A model generated the notes under the pieces. It ran no database searches. It was given only the letters and a program-made list of their open reading frames with translations, and had not been told where the DNA came from. From assembly GCA_029721435.1 (NCBI GenBank), contig CM056580.1, positions 78,517,367 through 78,581,366 of the forward strand: 64,000 nucleotides of DNA. Reading direction: 5' to 3'. Origin of the DNA: Gymnothorax reevesii. Its lineage: Eukaryota > Chordata > Actinopteri > Anguilliformes > Muraenidae. Of the stretch, positions 45,552 to 54,949 are shown one piece after another; position 1 is the first letter of the stretch, and the number at the start of each line of letters is the position of its first letter. A program made the translations under genes and the position numbers.

Positions 45552-45649
45552 ATAGAACACGCGGGATGAATAATATGAAAAAGGTGATAAATGGACTGCA
45601 ATTAACTGGAATTTCTAGATTATCAGACAGATTTCTTTTAGAATTTTTG

Positions 45650-45678
45650 CCCGTCATTCACCCATTCACACACACACT

Positions 45679-45711
<33 letters not shown>

Positions 45712-45862
45712 TATGCAAGATGCTGGCTTGACCATGGGGAGCAATTTGGGGCTCAGTGTTTTGCTCAAGGACACTTTCACGCATGGACAGGAAGAGCCAG
45801 GGTATGTAGGCGCTAGCCCTGCGGCTCACGGGTGACCCGCTCTACCTGCTGAGCCACAGCCA
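45650..45862 (+). repeat. Interspersed repeat with CA tract and gagccacagcc end
   Basis: The order cattcacccattcacacac - (CA)n - ttggggctcagtgttttgct - caaggacactttc - ccgctctacctgctgagcca is a repeat pattern I recognise as widespread in fish genomes. It is not a tRNA and has no coding capacity. The exact boundaries and family name are not certain. Confidence 0.55.
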
Positions 45863-46009
45863 TGAAGAATGAAGGCCGGGTCAGATGGCACTGAATTGCT
45901 GAATTGTGCTCGGAGTGCTCGCTCAATAACAGGAAGAGGCTCTTTTCTTTTGAAGCTTTTTCTTAATGCTCGTTTCACTCGAGGTTAACGCTGGTTCCAA
46001 GCAAGAGGA

Positions 46010-46070
46010 AATTAACCACAAAAACACACGAATGCACACACACTCACTTATACAAACATGCGCACACGCC

Positions 46071-46103
<33 letters not shown>

Positions 46104-46330
46104 CCTTATATTTCTAGCCTTGCGAGTACAATACATTGACTTTCATTCATTCTTTGTGTTTCAGCAGCCTTTCCCTAATCTTGACAATAAGCAATGCAGG
46201 CCTAACCTTAACCTATCCCCAATTCTAACCTTACCTCTAACCTGAACTAAATAAGCCACAATTTGCTTTTTTAGTAGTCAGGACATACAAAATGTCCTCA
46301 CTTCCCAATAATGACCCCACTTTGCAGCAA
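46010..46330. repeat. CA-linked interspersed repeat, copy 1
   Basis: A CA tract (46030-46100) is followed by ccttatatttctagccttgc, a cattgactttcattcattct phrase, a cctaaccttaacct run (about 46200-46245), then ggacatacaaaatgtcctca. The same order recurs at 47630-48125, so this is a dispersed repeat family rather than true telomeric sequence. Confidence 0.7.
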
Positions 46331-47629
46331 ATACATGTTTTCTGGCTCTCACTTTGTAGCAAGTACAACACTCACATACACATGCACACAATGCATTGAC
46401 TCAGAGCGAAATTGGGAAATGCAGCTCGACAGAAGCGTTAGGTTAACTGAAGTGACTGTTCTTCGGTAATCCTGCGGTGCCCAGGGTTCTGGAACACCAT
46501 CAGCGCCCACGCCTCCACGCCACTGCAGGCAACGGCAAACAGGAAGTGTGTCTACAGGGCGGGGCTGGTGGTGGGGAACTTTCTCTCTCCCCCCCAACGC
46601 AGTCTAAGGTGTTCTAATCACTTCTTCAAAGCTTGTAGGTGGAGGCAGGTGATTCCAAGTGTCATAAAATTAGGCATCGCACATTTAAAAAAAAATACTT
46701 CCACAAAAGACGCTCTCAAGTGTCTTTACTCAAGATACCTTTGGGAAATATCTAAGCAACTCCTGACTCTCCACTCCTTGAAGGAACATTTACTGGATTC
46801 AAATCTGCTTACTGATAGCACACTTTGATGGATTGTCGGATCAGACGGGGAAAAGGTGCAAGGAAAGGAAAGAGGAGGCAAAGAAACGTTGACTGGAATG
46901 AGAACCAGGCTGGTAGCAATGAATACAAGAAAAAGAAAAGGAAAGACACCCATCCAGCTGCTGCCTTTTTCACCAAGATGAGTGCTGCCTGACTGACCGT
47001 TCTGCTCAAAACAAAAGTAACAGAGTAGGCTGGTCAGTTTGCCGTAGGCTGGCTCTTGAATGGGGTCAAGCAAGGGTTTGCCATGACTTTTATTGTGATA
47101 ATTCTCTCCAAAATTCAAGCTACAAAGTTATTTTTAATTTTATTTCACAGAAACCAAGCAACATGTTTGAGGATTTGAGAATCCCTTCAGGAATTGGACC
47201 CAATGAGAAATTTTAGAACTACAGTTAGAGATTAGGAGCATAGAGAAGGCCAGTTAGCATGCCAAAGAGTATGTCAAAGCTATGGGACAGACAGAAGGAA
47301 CCCCCAGCCTCTCCTGGCTCTGAGACTGATGAGGGACTTTCAGCAGGAAATCTACATGGGGGTGCAAGGCGTCATACTGCTGTGTTTGGGATGTTAGGTC
47401 ATGGAGGCGATGAGCACCCCCTCCCCCCATCCCCCGACCCCCGCGGTGATGGCCAGCCCCCAGAGGGTCTCGGCTCGGAGCCTTGAGAAAGACAGCAGCA
47501 GCGCTGCAGACAGAGAATCCTGCACATCTGCAAAAATGCCAAAGGTCCTGAGATTCCTCTCACCAAACCCCCCCCCCCCCTCCCTCCCCAAGTGTCCCAA
47601 AGCCCACATTCCACCAGCAGGAACAAACA

Positions 47630-48125
47630 CACTACAGAACACACATACACACAGAGAAAAAAACCCATACACACACACAAACAAACAAATTAATCAACAC
47701 ACACACACACACACGAGCACAAACAAAAACACACACAAACAAACCAACACACACACATACACACACACACGCACGCACGCACGCACACACACGACCACAC
47801 ACAAAAAAAGCGCACACGCACAAACATGTACACATACTCACACATACAAAAACAAACCAAAAACACACACACGCACACACACACACGCAGAAACAAACCA
47901 ACACACAAACGCACACATTTCTATAGCTATACTTATAAGGGCAGTGCATTGGCTTCCATTCATTCTGTACAGCCTTCGCCTAACCCTAATCCTAACCTTA
48001 ACCTAACCCTACCAGTGACCACAACCGTAACTTAAACCACTGGGCAATAATCCTCCATAATTCTCTGTGAAGACCACCCAGAATGTCCTCACAGCCTCAA
48101 ATGTATTCACAAAGCTGGTTCTCAC
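47630..48125. repeat. CA-linked interspersed repeat, copy 2
   Basis: A long imperfect CA tract (47638-47920) is followed by tttctatagctatacttata, ggcttccattcattctgtac, a telomere-like cctaaccctaatcctaacct stretch (47979-48011), then gaatgtcctcacagcctcaa. It parallels 46010-46330 in order. The 200-codon + frame across the CA tract is an artefact. Confidence 0.7.
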
Positions 48126-48276
48126 AAGTATTGTTACACAAACCTACTAAACCTGGGCACACACAAGTCTGAACACATGTGTACACCCATACAGAAACTT
48201 ACAGATACTCACACATATTCTCACACACATGTAGAAACACCACACAGAGGAACAACGGTGTCGCTCCATGTCTTAC

Positions 48277-48371
48277 CCGTTATTTATGCATTCTTTGATT
48301 TCAGTTGTCCAGGAGCTGACCTGCTGGTCATTGTCCGTCTCAAAGATAAAGCTGCCTGGATAGTGCTTAAC
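48277..48371 (-). CDS. sh2b3: sh2b3 exon: C-terminal end of PH domain
   Basis: 31 codons plus two bases: VKHYPGSFIFETDNDQQVSS, WTTEIKECINN. The mammalian counterpart is [31 protein letters not shown]. It contains the last beta-strands and C-terminal helix of the PH domain, including the invariant Trp (SSW). The acceptor is gaggagg-type..cctcacag and the donor is AACGG|gtaaga (48276). It starts in phase 0 and ends in phase 2, compatible with the exons on both sides. Confidence 0.94.
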
Positions 48372-48715
48372 CTGTGAGGAGGAGAGAGACCATCAGAGTG
48401 CTGAAACACACATACCCACACTCACACACATATACACACAGATACACGCATATATATGTACACACCCACACGTACACAAACACATGTACCTGCACATACA
48501 CAAATACAAACATGCACACACCCGCATCCATTCTGACAAGCATTTTGATATAGTCACGTCAAATGTTTTGACATTGAGAAAGGTATTGTCACTTTAGCTT
48601 TCTACCGCAATATATTGGAGGTGTGATGAAATAATGATGAAACTTTCAACTTTGATTTGAGAGCATTTACATCTAAATCTGGTAAAAGGTGTAGACATTA
48701 TAGCAATAACAATTT

Positions 48716-50780
48716 TACAAGTGGACCCAAAGGTAACTGGACAATTGGTTGCTCAGTTGTTTCATGAGTGATATTGCCTGAAGATTACTTCTAAAAGTAA
48801 GCAATAAAAAGCCCCAAAGTTGCTGTCAAGTGTGGCATTTCCTTGTGGAATCCGTTGCTGTGAACTCTCTCAACATGAAGTCCAATGAGTAGTCACTGCC
48901 AGTGAAGCAAGCCATCATTATGATTAAAAATCAAAACAAACACATCAGAGAAAAAGCTAAAAACCTTAGGTGAGGGTAAAAGCAACTTCTGGGTACATTG
49001 TTCCAAAGAAAGAATGCAATTGTAAGCTTGAATGTCATAAGGCCTGAAAAACCACAGATAACAACTGTGGTGAATGACAGAAGAATTCATTCCCTGAAGA
49101 AGACAAACCACTTTGCAGCAGAGGACCAGATCCAGGAAATTCTCAGAGTGTTTGGCACATTTGCGTCAATCTCAACAATCAAGATGAGACTTGATTATAT
49201 AGATATACTCTATATTTACTCTGGTGAAGTCTTCTCTTGATTCAGCACAATGTAAACCATCCATACCCCAAAATAAATACATTTTCCAAAAACTTCTAAA
49301 AAAGCATGAACAATTCTGGAACAAAGGCTGATGTACAAAACACAAAACACAAGTCATCGCACCCCTCTGAACCCTCCCACGGGTGATGGGCCAACGGGAA
49401 GGCGGGCCCACTTCGCTCAATCGGACTGTGCCCCGCCGGGTCTTGTGGGTGGAGACCCGACCACCATGCGCTCGCCCACCAGCCCCGACCCCAGGCCTGG
49501 CTCCAGGGTGGGGTCCCAGTGACGCCGCTCTGGGCGACGTGAACGTCCTTAATATAAATTTGTTCATTGGGGGTTGTGGAACCGCTCTTAGTCTGACCTG
49601 TCACCAAGGACCTGTTTGCCCTGGGAGACCCTACCAGGGGCAATAAGCCCCAGACAACATAGCTCCTAGGATCATCCAGGTACTCAAACCCCTCCACCAC
49701 GATAAGGTGGCGATTCAAGGAGGGGTCCATGTTCCTACCCTCACCTATGGTAATGAACTTTGGGTCATGTCCGAAAGAATGAGATCTCGGATACAAGCGG
49801 CTGAAATAGGTTTCCTCCGCAGGGTGGCGGGGTGCTCCCTTAGAGAGAGGGTAAGGAGCTCTACCCGGGAGCAGCTCAGAGTAGAGCCGCTGCTCCTCCA
49901 CGTCGAGAGGAGCCAGCTGGGGTGGCTCGGGAATCTATATCGGATGCCCCTGGAGGCCTTCCTGGGAAGGTGTTCCAGGCATGCCCCATCGGGAGGAGGC
50001 CCCGGGGAAGACCCAGGACACGCTGGAGGGACTGTGTCGCTCGGCTAGCCTGGGAACGCCTCAGGATACCCCCGAAGGACCTGGAGGAAGTGTCCAGGGA
50101 GAGGGAAGTCTGGGCATCCTTGCTTAGACTGCTGCTCCAGCAACCCGGCCCCGGATAAGCGGAAGAAGATGGATGGATGGATGGATGGATGGAAGCTGAT
50201 GTACAGACAATATGAAGAAAAGAGCACCAGAGTACCAGAATGATGGGGGAAAAAAAGCAAGGAAAAGGGATTGAGTTGCTCATGATCCAAAGCATATCAC
50301 CCCATCTGTGAATCACGGTCATGTGGGGGTGAGTGTGCTTGCCAATAGAACTGGTTCCCTCCTGTTTATTGATGATTTCACTGCTGATATAAGCAACAGC
50401 ATTAAGCCCGGGCTGCACAGGACAATAATCTGATCAGATTGAGCCAAATGCATCAAACCTCCTTTGATGGTACTTCATAGTGTAGATGGACAATGACCCA
50501 AAGCACACTGAGAAAACAATCCAAGAAATTAAGCAAAATAAGTGGAATGTTCAACAATGACCAAGTCAGTCACGTACTAAAATTCTCAGAAGAATGAATT
50601 CACCTGCTGAGAGGGGAAATGAAGGCAAAACACCCTAAGAAAAAGGAGGAACTGAAGACAAATGCAGTGTTTGCCTGGCAGTGCATCACCAGGGAAGAGA
50701 CCCAGTGTCTGTTGATGCCTGTGGGTTCTAGACTTACGCAACCATTGACTGCAAAGAACTTGCAACCAGGCAGCACATGA
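48716..50780 (+). mobile_element. Tc1-like transposon remnant, split by a Rex3-like insertion
   Basis: The 5' part (48716-49337) includes ggtaactggacaattgg and HTH-coding sequence (catcagagaaaaagct .. gttccaaagaaagaatgcaa .. tgaatgacagaagaattc). The 3' part (50195-50780) includes aatgatggg, gatggacaatgacccaaagc (DNDPKH), agtggaatgttcaacaatga, caagtcagtcac and a C-terminal WQCITREETQ-like stretch. It belongs to a Tc1-like family distinct from 6077 and 20818. Multiple stops and frameshifts are present. Terminal repeats were not clearly identified. Confidence 0.8.
49338..50194 (+). mobile_element. Rex3-like (RTE) retrotransposon, internally deleted, with TSD
   Basis: The 5' ~370 bp match the GC-rich 5' region of the fish RTE/Rex3 family (cccacgggtgatgggccaac, ggcgggcccacttcgctcaa). 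At about 49725 the sequence jumps to the 3' coding end (VPTLTYGNELWVMSERMRSR, IQAAEIGFLRRVAGCSLRER) and 3' tail, so roughly 2 kb of endonuclease/RT is missing. It ends in (GGAT)n, typical of Rex3. Target duplications of 11 bp, GCTGATGTACA, flank it at 49327-49337 and 50195-50205, in the middle of the Tc1 transposase. Confidence 0.87.
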
Positions 50781-51531
50781 ATTTTACCACGGCCTAGCAG
50801 CAATTGCCGTGGTTGCCCCCCTGCGTGGCCATAAAGCCCAACTACTCAAACGGCCAGTTAGGCTTGCCCTTTTTTGGGCCGTGGTGCCCAAAAATTACCC
50901 TGAGTGGCAATTCTTGACGCAGCGACAGAGCAGTGCGGCTCCCGTCGTCACGCTGCGCAGGACTTCTGAGCACTTTGTGTAACCAACGACACGCCTACTC
51001 ACTCACGAATAAGGCAACGCTGTGCGAGGTTGGTATTCTACAACCATACATCCTTCCAGCTTGAGAAAAATCAGATCACATTATGTTTTAAGCACAAGCA
51101 ATTAAATACTGTTGGTGTCAAGTATAGATGTGTTTTTGGGCTGGGTGAAAACGGTGGTTGTGTAAGTACCCTTGACAGAAACTAAACTTTGTGAGCGAGC
51201 TGGAGAGAGCATTTGCTAAAAACGTTAGCCAGGGCAGTGCGTCTCCTGCTGTGCCAGACTGCTCAGCAGTAGCGGTCTGTCGGCAGTAACAAAATCCATC
51301 GGAAACCTTATCTTACAATGCTTGATAACCAAAACCTCTCACAGTTTTCTTTTCCCAGTTAGCAACAGCTGTTCAGACTAATTTGTTGAATTATGGCATT
51401 CTAATTTAGTTTCGGTGGAACTGTTGAACATTGCACCATAAAATTGAAGCGTTTTCTTCCGCACATAAATGACGGCGTAAAATATCAATGTCTTTATAAT
51501 TTCTGCGCTCGTGTAGCACAGATTTGCTTAA

Positions 51532-52971
51532 CCCATTTAGGCCTGAGGCTTATTCAAAAAAACGCCTATGAAAACCTATGGGCGATTTTGAAAAGAACCC
51601 CTAAAACCTGAGGTTTTCTGGAAAACAGCACCCAGGTGTCAACGTCTCGTAAAAAGCTGATATCTCAGCCTCTGTAGCAGATAGAAACAAATTTCAAAAA
51701 GTATTTGAGAGCTTACACCAGTGGCTTTCCTATGAACTATGTGTTTTATTTGTGCAAATCTTTATCACAATATTTAAAACACTGAACAAACTATAACAAC
51801 CTATAAAATATAATAAAACCAATAAAATAACAAATCTCTATCTACATAACATGCACAAATGAAATGGAATAAAGAGGCCTAATAAATAAAAGTATAAGCT
51901 GTGCACTAGAGAATAACAAACATTTTTTCTTTTTCTGGAACAGGTGGCAGCAGTGGCGGAGCTACAGGGGGGGCGAAGACACGTCCCTTTTAGTCCTGGG
52001 TAGATCTCAATCATTTTCCTTTATTGACGGCTTTTCCAATTATTGTAATTGGCAACTGAAGACATGGTGTCTCTCCAAATGCGATCTAACAGCGATTAAA
52101 TCGCAGGTTAAATTCAGCACAGTGGCGGAACAGAGAATTGGGTTGCACAAAACAGCCGTTTAAAACAATTATAAATCCTGACCTGTTCTCAGTCATCTTC
52201 ATGATTAACAAAAGGCTCACTCCGAGAGCGCTCCGCATTTAACAGGTGCTGCTTGTTCTCCCCGATTAGGTAAGACGACAATCATTCCTCTGGCTGCGCA
52301 TTTGCTGTATTTAAATCTACGTTATTCAAAATTGCATAGCCTACCTGTCAACTCTCACGCAAATGGCTTGAGCCAAATGCTTGTTATAACCTAGGCTATT
52401 TAACTGCCAAGAGCCACTTTTTTTTTTTTAGATCAATCCACAAAATACCGAGAGTGAAAGTCAGCGTTTCATTGGAACATGGACCAGTTCAATCACGCAA
52501 AGCATTGGCCAATTAATAAGTAAATTATTTTTCTACACTGACTTTAGCCCATGATTTCATCGCTGTTAGATTGCATACGGTGAGAAACCATGTCTTCAAT
52601 TGCCAATTACGATAATTGGAAAAGACGCCAATAAAGGAAAATGATTGAGATCAAGCCAGGACTAAAGGGGACGTGTCTTTGCCCCCCCCGTAGCTCCGCT
52701 ACTGGGTGGCAGATATGATAAAGTATCCGTTCAAATAAAATAAAAATAAACATAAAAATATTAAAAATAAAGTGTCTTGAAGTGTTACTATGGCATCTGC
52801 CCTGGTATAAAGTGCCTGTAAAAGAACAGCTATGAGCCCAGAAATGGTCGTAAAAGTAATGAAAGAAACAAAATGACGTATCAGCTTTCCCGGCCTGAAG
52901 GGTAGAAATGCGTAACAGTGTCCCCAGCCTTAAAGGTTAAAATGCGCACATGCTGTCCCGGTTTAAATGGG
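51532..52971. mobile_element. piggyBac-like non-autonomous element (TTAA-flanked)
   Basis: The ends are TTAA|CCCATTTAGGCCTGAGG and, as reverse complement, TTAA|CCCATTTAAACCGGGAC. TTAA sites lie at 51528-51531 and 52972-52975. TTAA target choice and CCC termini point to the piggyBac superfamily. Removing the inner hAT MITE leaves about 0.68 kb with no transposase. Internal phrases near each end (gcctgaggctt; gcctgaagggt; gccttaaaggtt) are subterminal repeats. Confidence 0.75.
51951..52704. mobile_element. hAT-type MITE with ~150-bp TIRs inside the piggyBac-like element
   Basis: The left end CAGTGGCGGAGCTACAGGGG continues AGTCCTG.. AATCATTTTCCTTTATTG .. CTTTTCCAATTAT. It is mirrored over about 150 bp at the right end (..CAATAAAGGAAAATGATTGA .. 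CCCCCGTAGCTCCGCTACTG). Perfect 8-bp target duplications GGTGGCAG lie at 51943-51950 and 52705-52712. It is 754 bp with no transposase. Confidence 0.93.
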
Positions 52972-53135
52972 TTAAGTTAGTTTGCGAGGCTCATTAAGCA
53001 ATAAGCCCCAAGAATCCGTTCTAGATTCTGAATGTAGTCATAGCTAAAGGGCATGAGGCACAGCTGAGTGACAACTGTAAGGATGGTGAAAATAAATGCT
53101 GCGAAGTCAACGAAAGTTTTGGATTTTTGCAATTA

Positions 53136-53950
53136 GACTGAACAAAAATATAAACGCCCCATGTCAAATATTTGATGCCACATGGAGTTAACAACTCTAA
53201 GTGAGCATATACTGACTTTTACTTGTACAATAGGGATATTTCTCTTGATTTGTGTACCATTTTTTAATCCATCTCTCCGTCAGTGAGCATTTGCTCAGGG
53301 ATGCAGTGATTTCATTCAGTACATGGGTGTGGCATTTCCAGACAGTGATCAGACAGACTGAGCAGGACCCAGACACTCCTTGTCCTGAATACAATGAAAG
53401 GCCACCCCAAAATGTCACATTTTTTCAAATGTCATCATGCCTCAGGTCTCAGGTCATGTGGGAATGTGCCATTGGCATGCTGGATGCAGGGATGTTCACC
53501 AAAGCGGTCGCTGTGCAGCTGAATGTTAACTATCGGACGATAGGCCGTTTGAGAGTTTGTTTCTGACAGGCGGGCAGTACTGCAAATTGACCTCATCCAC
53601 GTCGGCCACGTGTGACCACACCAGCACAAGATCGCTACATCCGGCTCGTCCACCTGCGGTATCGGCTCAGATCAGCGACACGCACAGCAGATGAGACCGT
53701 TGGTCTACACAACAGACGCATCACACCACAGACGGTCCGTAACCGCCTGCAAGAAGCCAACTTGCATCCTCACCGAGGTCTGGATCTCACTGCTGTCCGG
53801 CGTCGGAACCGACTTGCAGGGGCAAACGCACACGTTCGATGGCCCTTGGCACGCTGGAGAAGAGTGCTACTCACAGACGAATCCCGGTTCCAGTTTTTTA
53901 TTAATAATAACTCAAAATTTCTCATGGGGCGTTTATATTTTTGTTCAGTG
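53136..53950 (+). mobile_element. Tc1-like transposon, internally deleted
   Basis: The termini are TA|GACTGAACAAAAATATAAACG and CGTTTATATTTTTGTTCAGT, then G|TA, with TA at 53134-53135 and 53951-53952. The ACACTGAACAAAAATATAAACGC-type end is a common fish Tc1/mariner family. At 815 bp it is too short for a full transposase. The coding part stops shortly after the first catalytic Asp. Confidence 0.88.
53430..53910 (+). pseudogene. Tc1-like transposase N-terminal two thirds, truncated
   Basis: HTH-containing fragments are ECAIGMLDAGMFTKAVAVQL and NVNYRTIGRLR, then, in a different frame after a stop (53612-53900), DRYIRLVHLRYRLRSATRTA, RITPQTVRNRLQEANLHPHR and LLTDESRFQF, which holds the first Asp of the DDE triad. 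The rest of the catalytic domain is deleted up to the right terminal repeat. Confidence 0.83.
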
Positions 53951-54949
53951 TATATTATCATTCCAACAATGCCAATTATATTAATATATGGAATTAAATG
54001 TTGGCAATAGACATTAACTTTTTCATTATCATTTCTAACTATTGGTCTTGATTGCTCTGTCGATGAATTGCTGCAAGTTGAATAAAAAATGTAACAAAAT
54101 ATTGGTTTTTAGTGCCCTCCTAATTATTGATTTATCTACATACAATGTCATTATCACTTATTTTTCTTGCAAAATTGATTAATTTGGTTTTGGCCTTGGT
54201 GCCCCACATTTTGGCCGTGATGCCCCAATTTTAAAACGCCTTGTGGCCTTGCCCTAAAGATAACTTAATTCGAGGCCTGCTACCAGGTATTAAAAATGAC
54301 AATTTAGCGCTTTGTAAACATATTTGCCCCTTTCTCAAGTTCTTCTATTTTTGCACATTTGTGACACTTAAATGTTTCAGATCATTTCTGATAGGACCAC
54401 TTTTTCAAAAAGAGAATATTTATTAAAAGCATACAGGCGTTCATTGGGTTTGGCATCACGGCTCTGCTCTGAGGGATCCCTGCCCGTCCAAGCGTGGAAC
54501 CGAAGGCAGGGAGCTGCAACTAAAACCCCCTCCACAGAGCAGAGTCTACAGCAACAATGACCCCAAAAATAAGGGAAATTTAGTAAATGGAAATTTAGTC
54601 ATAAAAAGAACAGGATTAAGGAATTCTAAAAATAAACAGGTGGAGCTGGGGAGGAGGAGGGTTGTTAGGCAAGCATGCTTAGGAGCCACTTCTCAGTATG
54701 ACAAGCTTGAGTAAGCCAGCATATTATCGGTCCAACAATCATCTGACAGCAAAGTCAGATGAGAGTCATGAGCATTCAGGTGATTCTCCGGCTGGAGAAG
54801 TGGCTCCTCTACAATAGCAAGCTTGACTCCGTGGACTATCAGAATTTAAGTCAAAGCTCCATCACATTAATTTCAATAAAAGACAAAGATAACCCGAAAA
54901 ACACAAAATGAAGTTTTTAAAATGTGATTTCATTTAATGAAGAAAAAAG

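Larger units (their letters stand above)
43555..48276 (-). other. sh2b3: sh2b3 intron, 4.7 kb
   Basis: The donor is AACGG|gtaaga and the acceptor is gttgcag. It contains a CA-rich ~130-bp tandem array (43562-44350) that decays to about 45010, GA and GAAA microsatellites (45272-45318; 45525-45551), an interspersed repeat (45650-45860), and two CA-repeat-linked elements (46010-46330; 47630-48125). In 46340-47620 I see nothing recognisable apart from a C-run at 47570-47580. Confidence 0.8.

Noticed and set aside
45650..45862. tRNA-like gene (cgctctacctgctgagcca)
   Set aside because: It has no cloverleaf or A-box/B-box pair. It is the end of a known style of fish interspersed repeat.
47401..48006. 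201-codon + strand frame and opposing C/V-rich frames
   Set aside because: They are driven by the CA tract of a dispersed repeat. No family resemblance.
47979..48011. Interstitial telomere or chromosome fusion point
   Set aside because: The cctaaccct run is short and degenerate, and the same order of flanking motifs recurs at 46010-46330, so it is part of a dispersed repeat.
49172..50418. Long - strand frames (131, 201 and 180 codons) across the Rex3-like copy
   Set aside because: They are antisense to the retrotransposon's coding end. The + strand frame carries the recognisable motifs.
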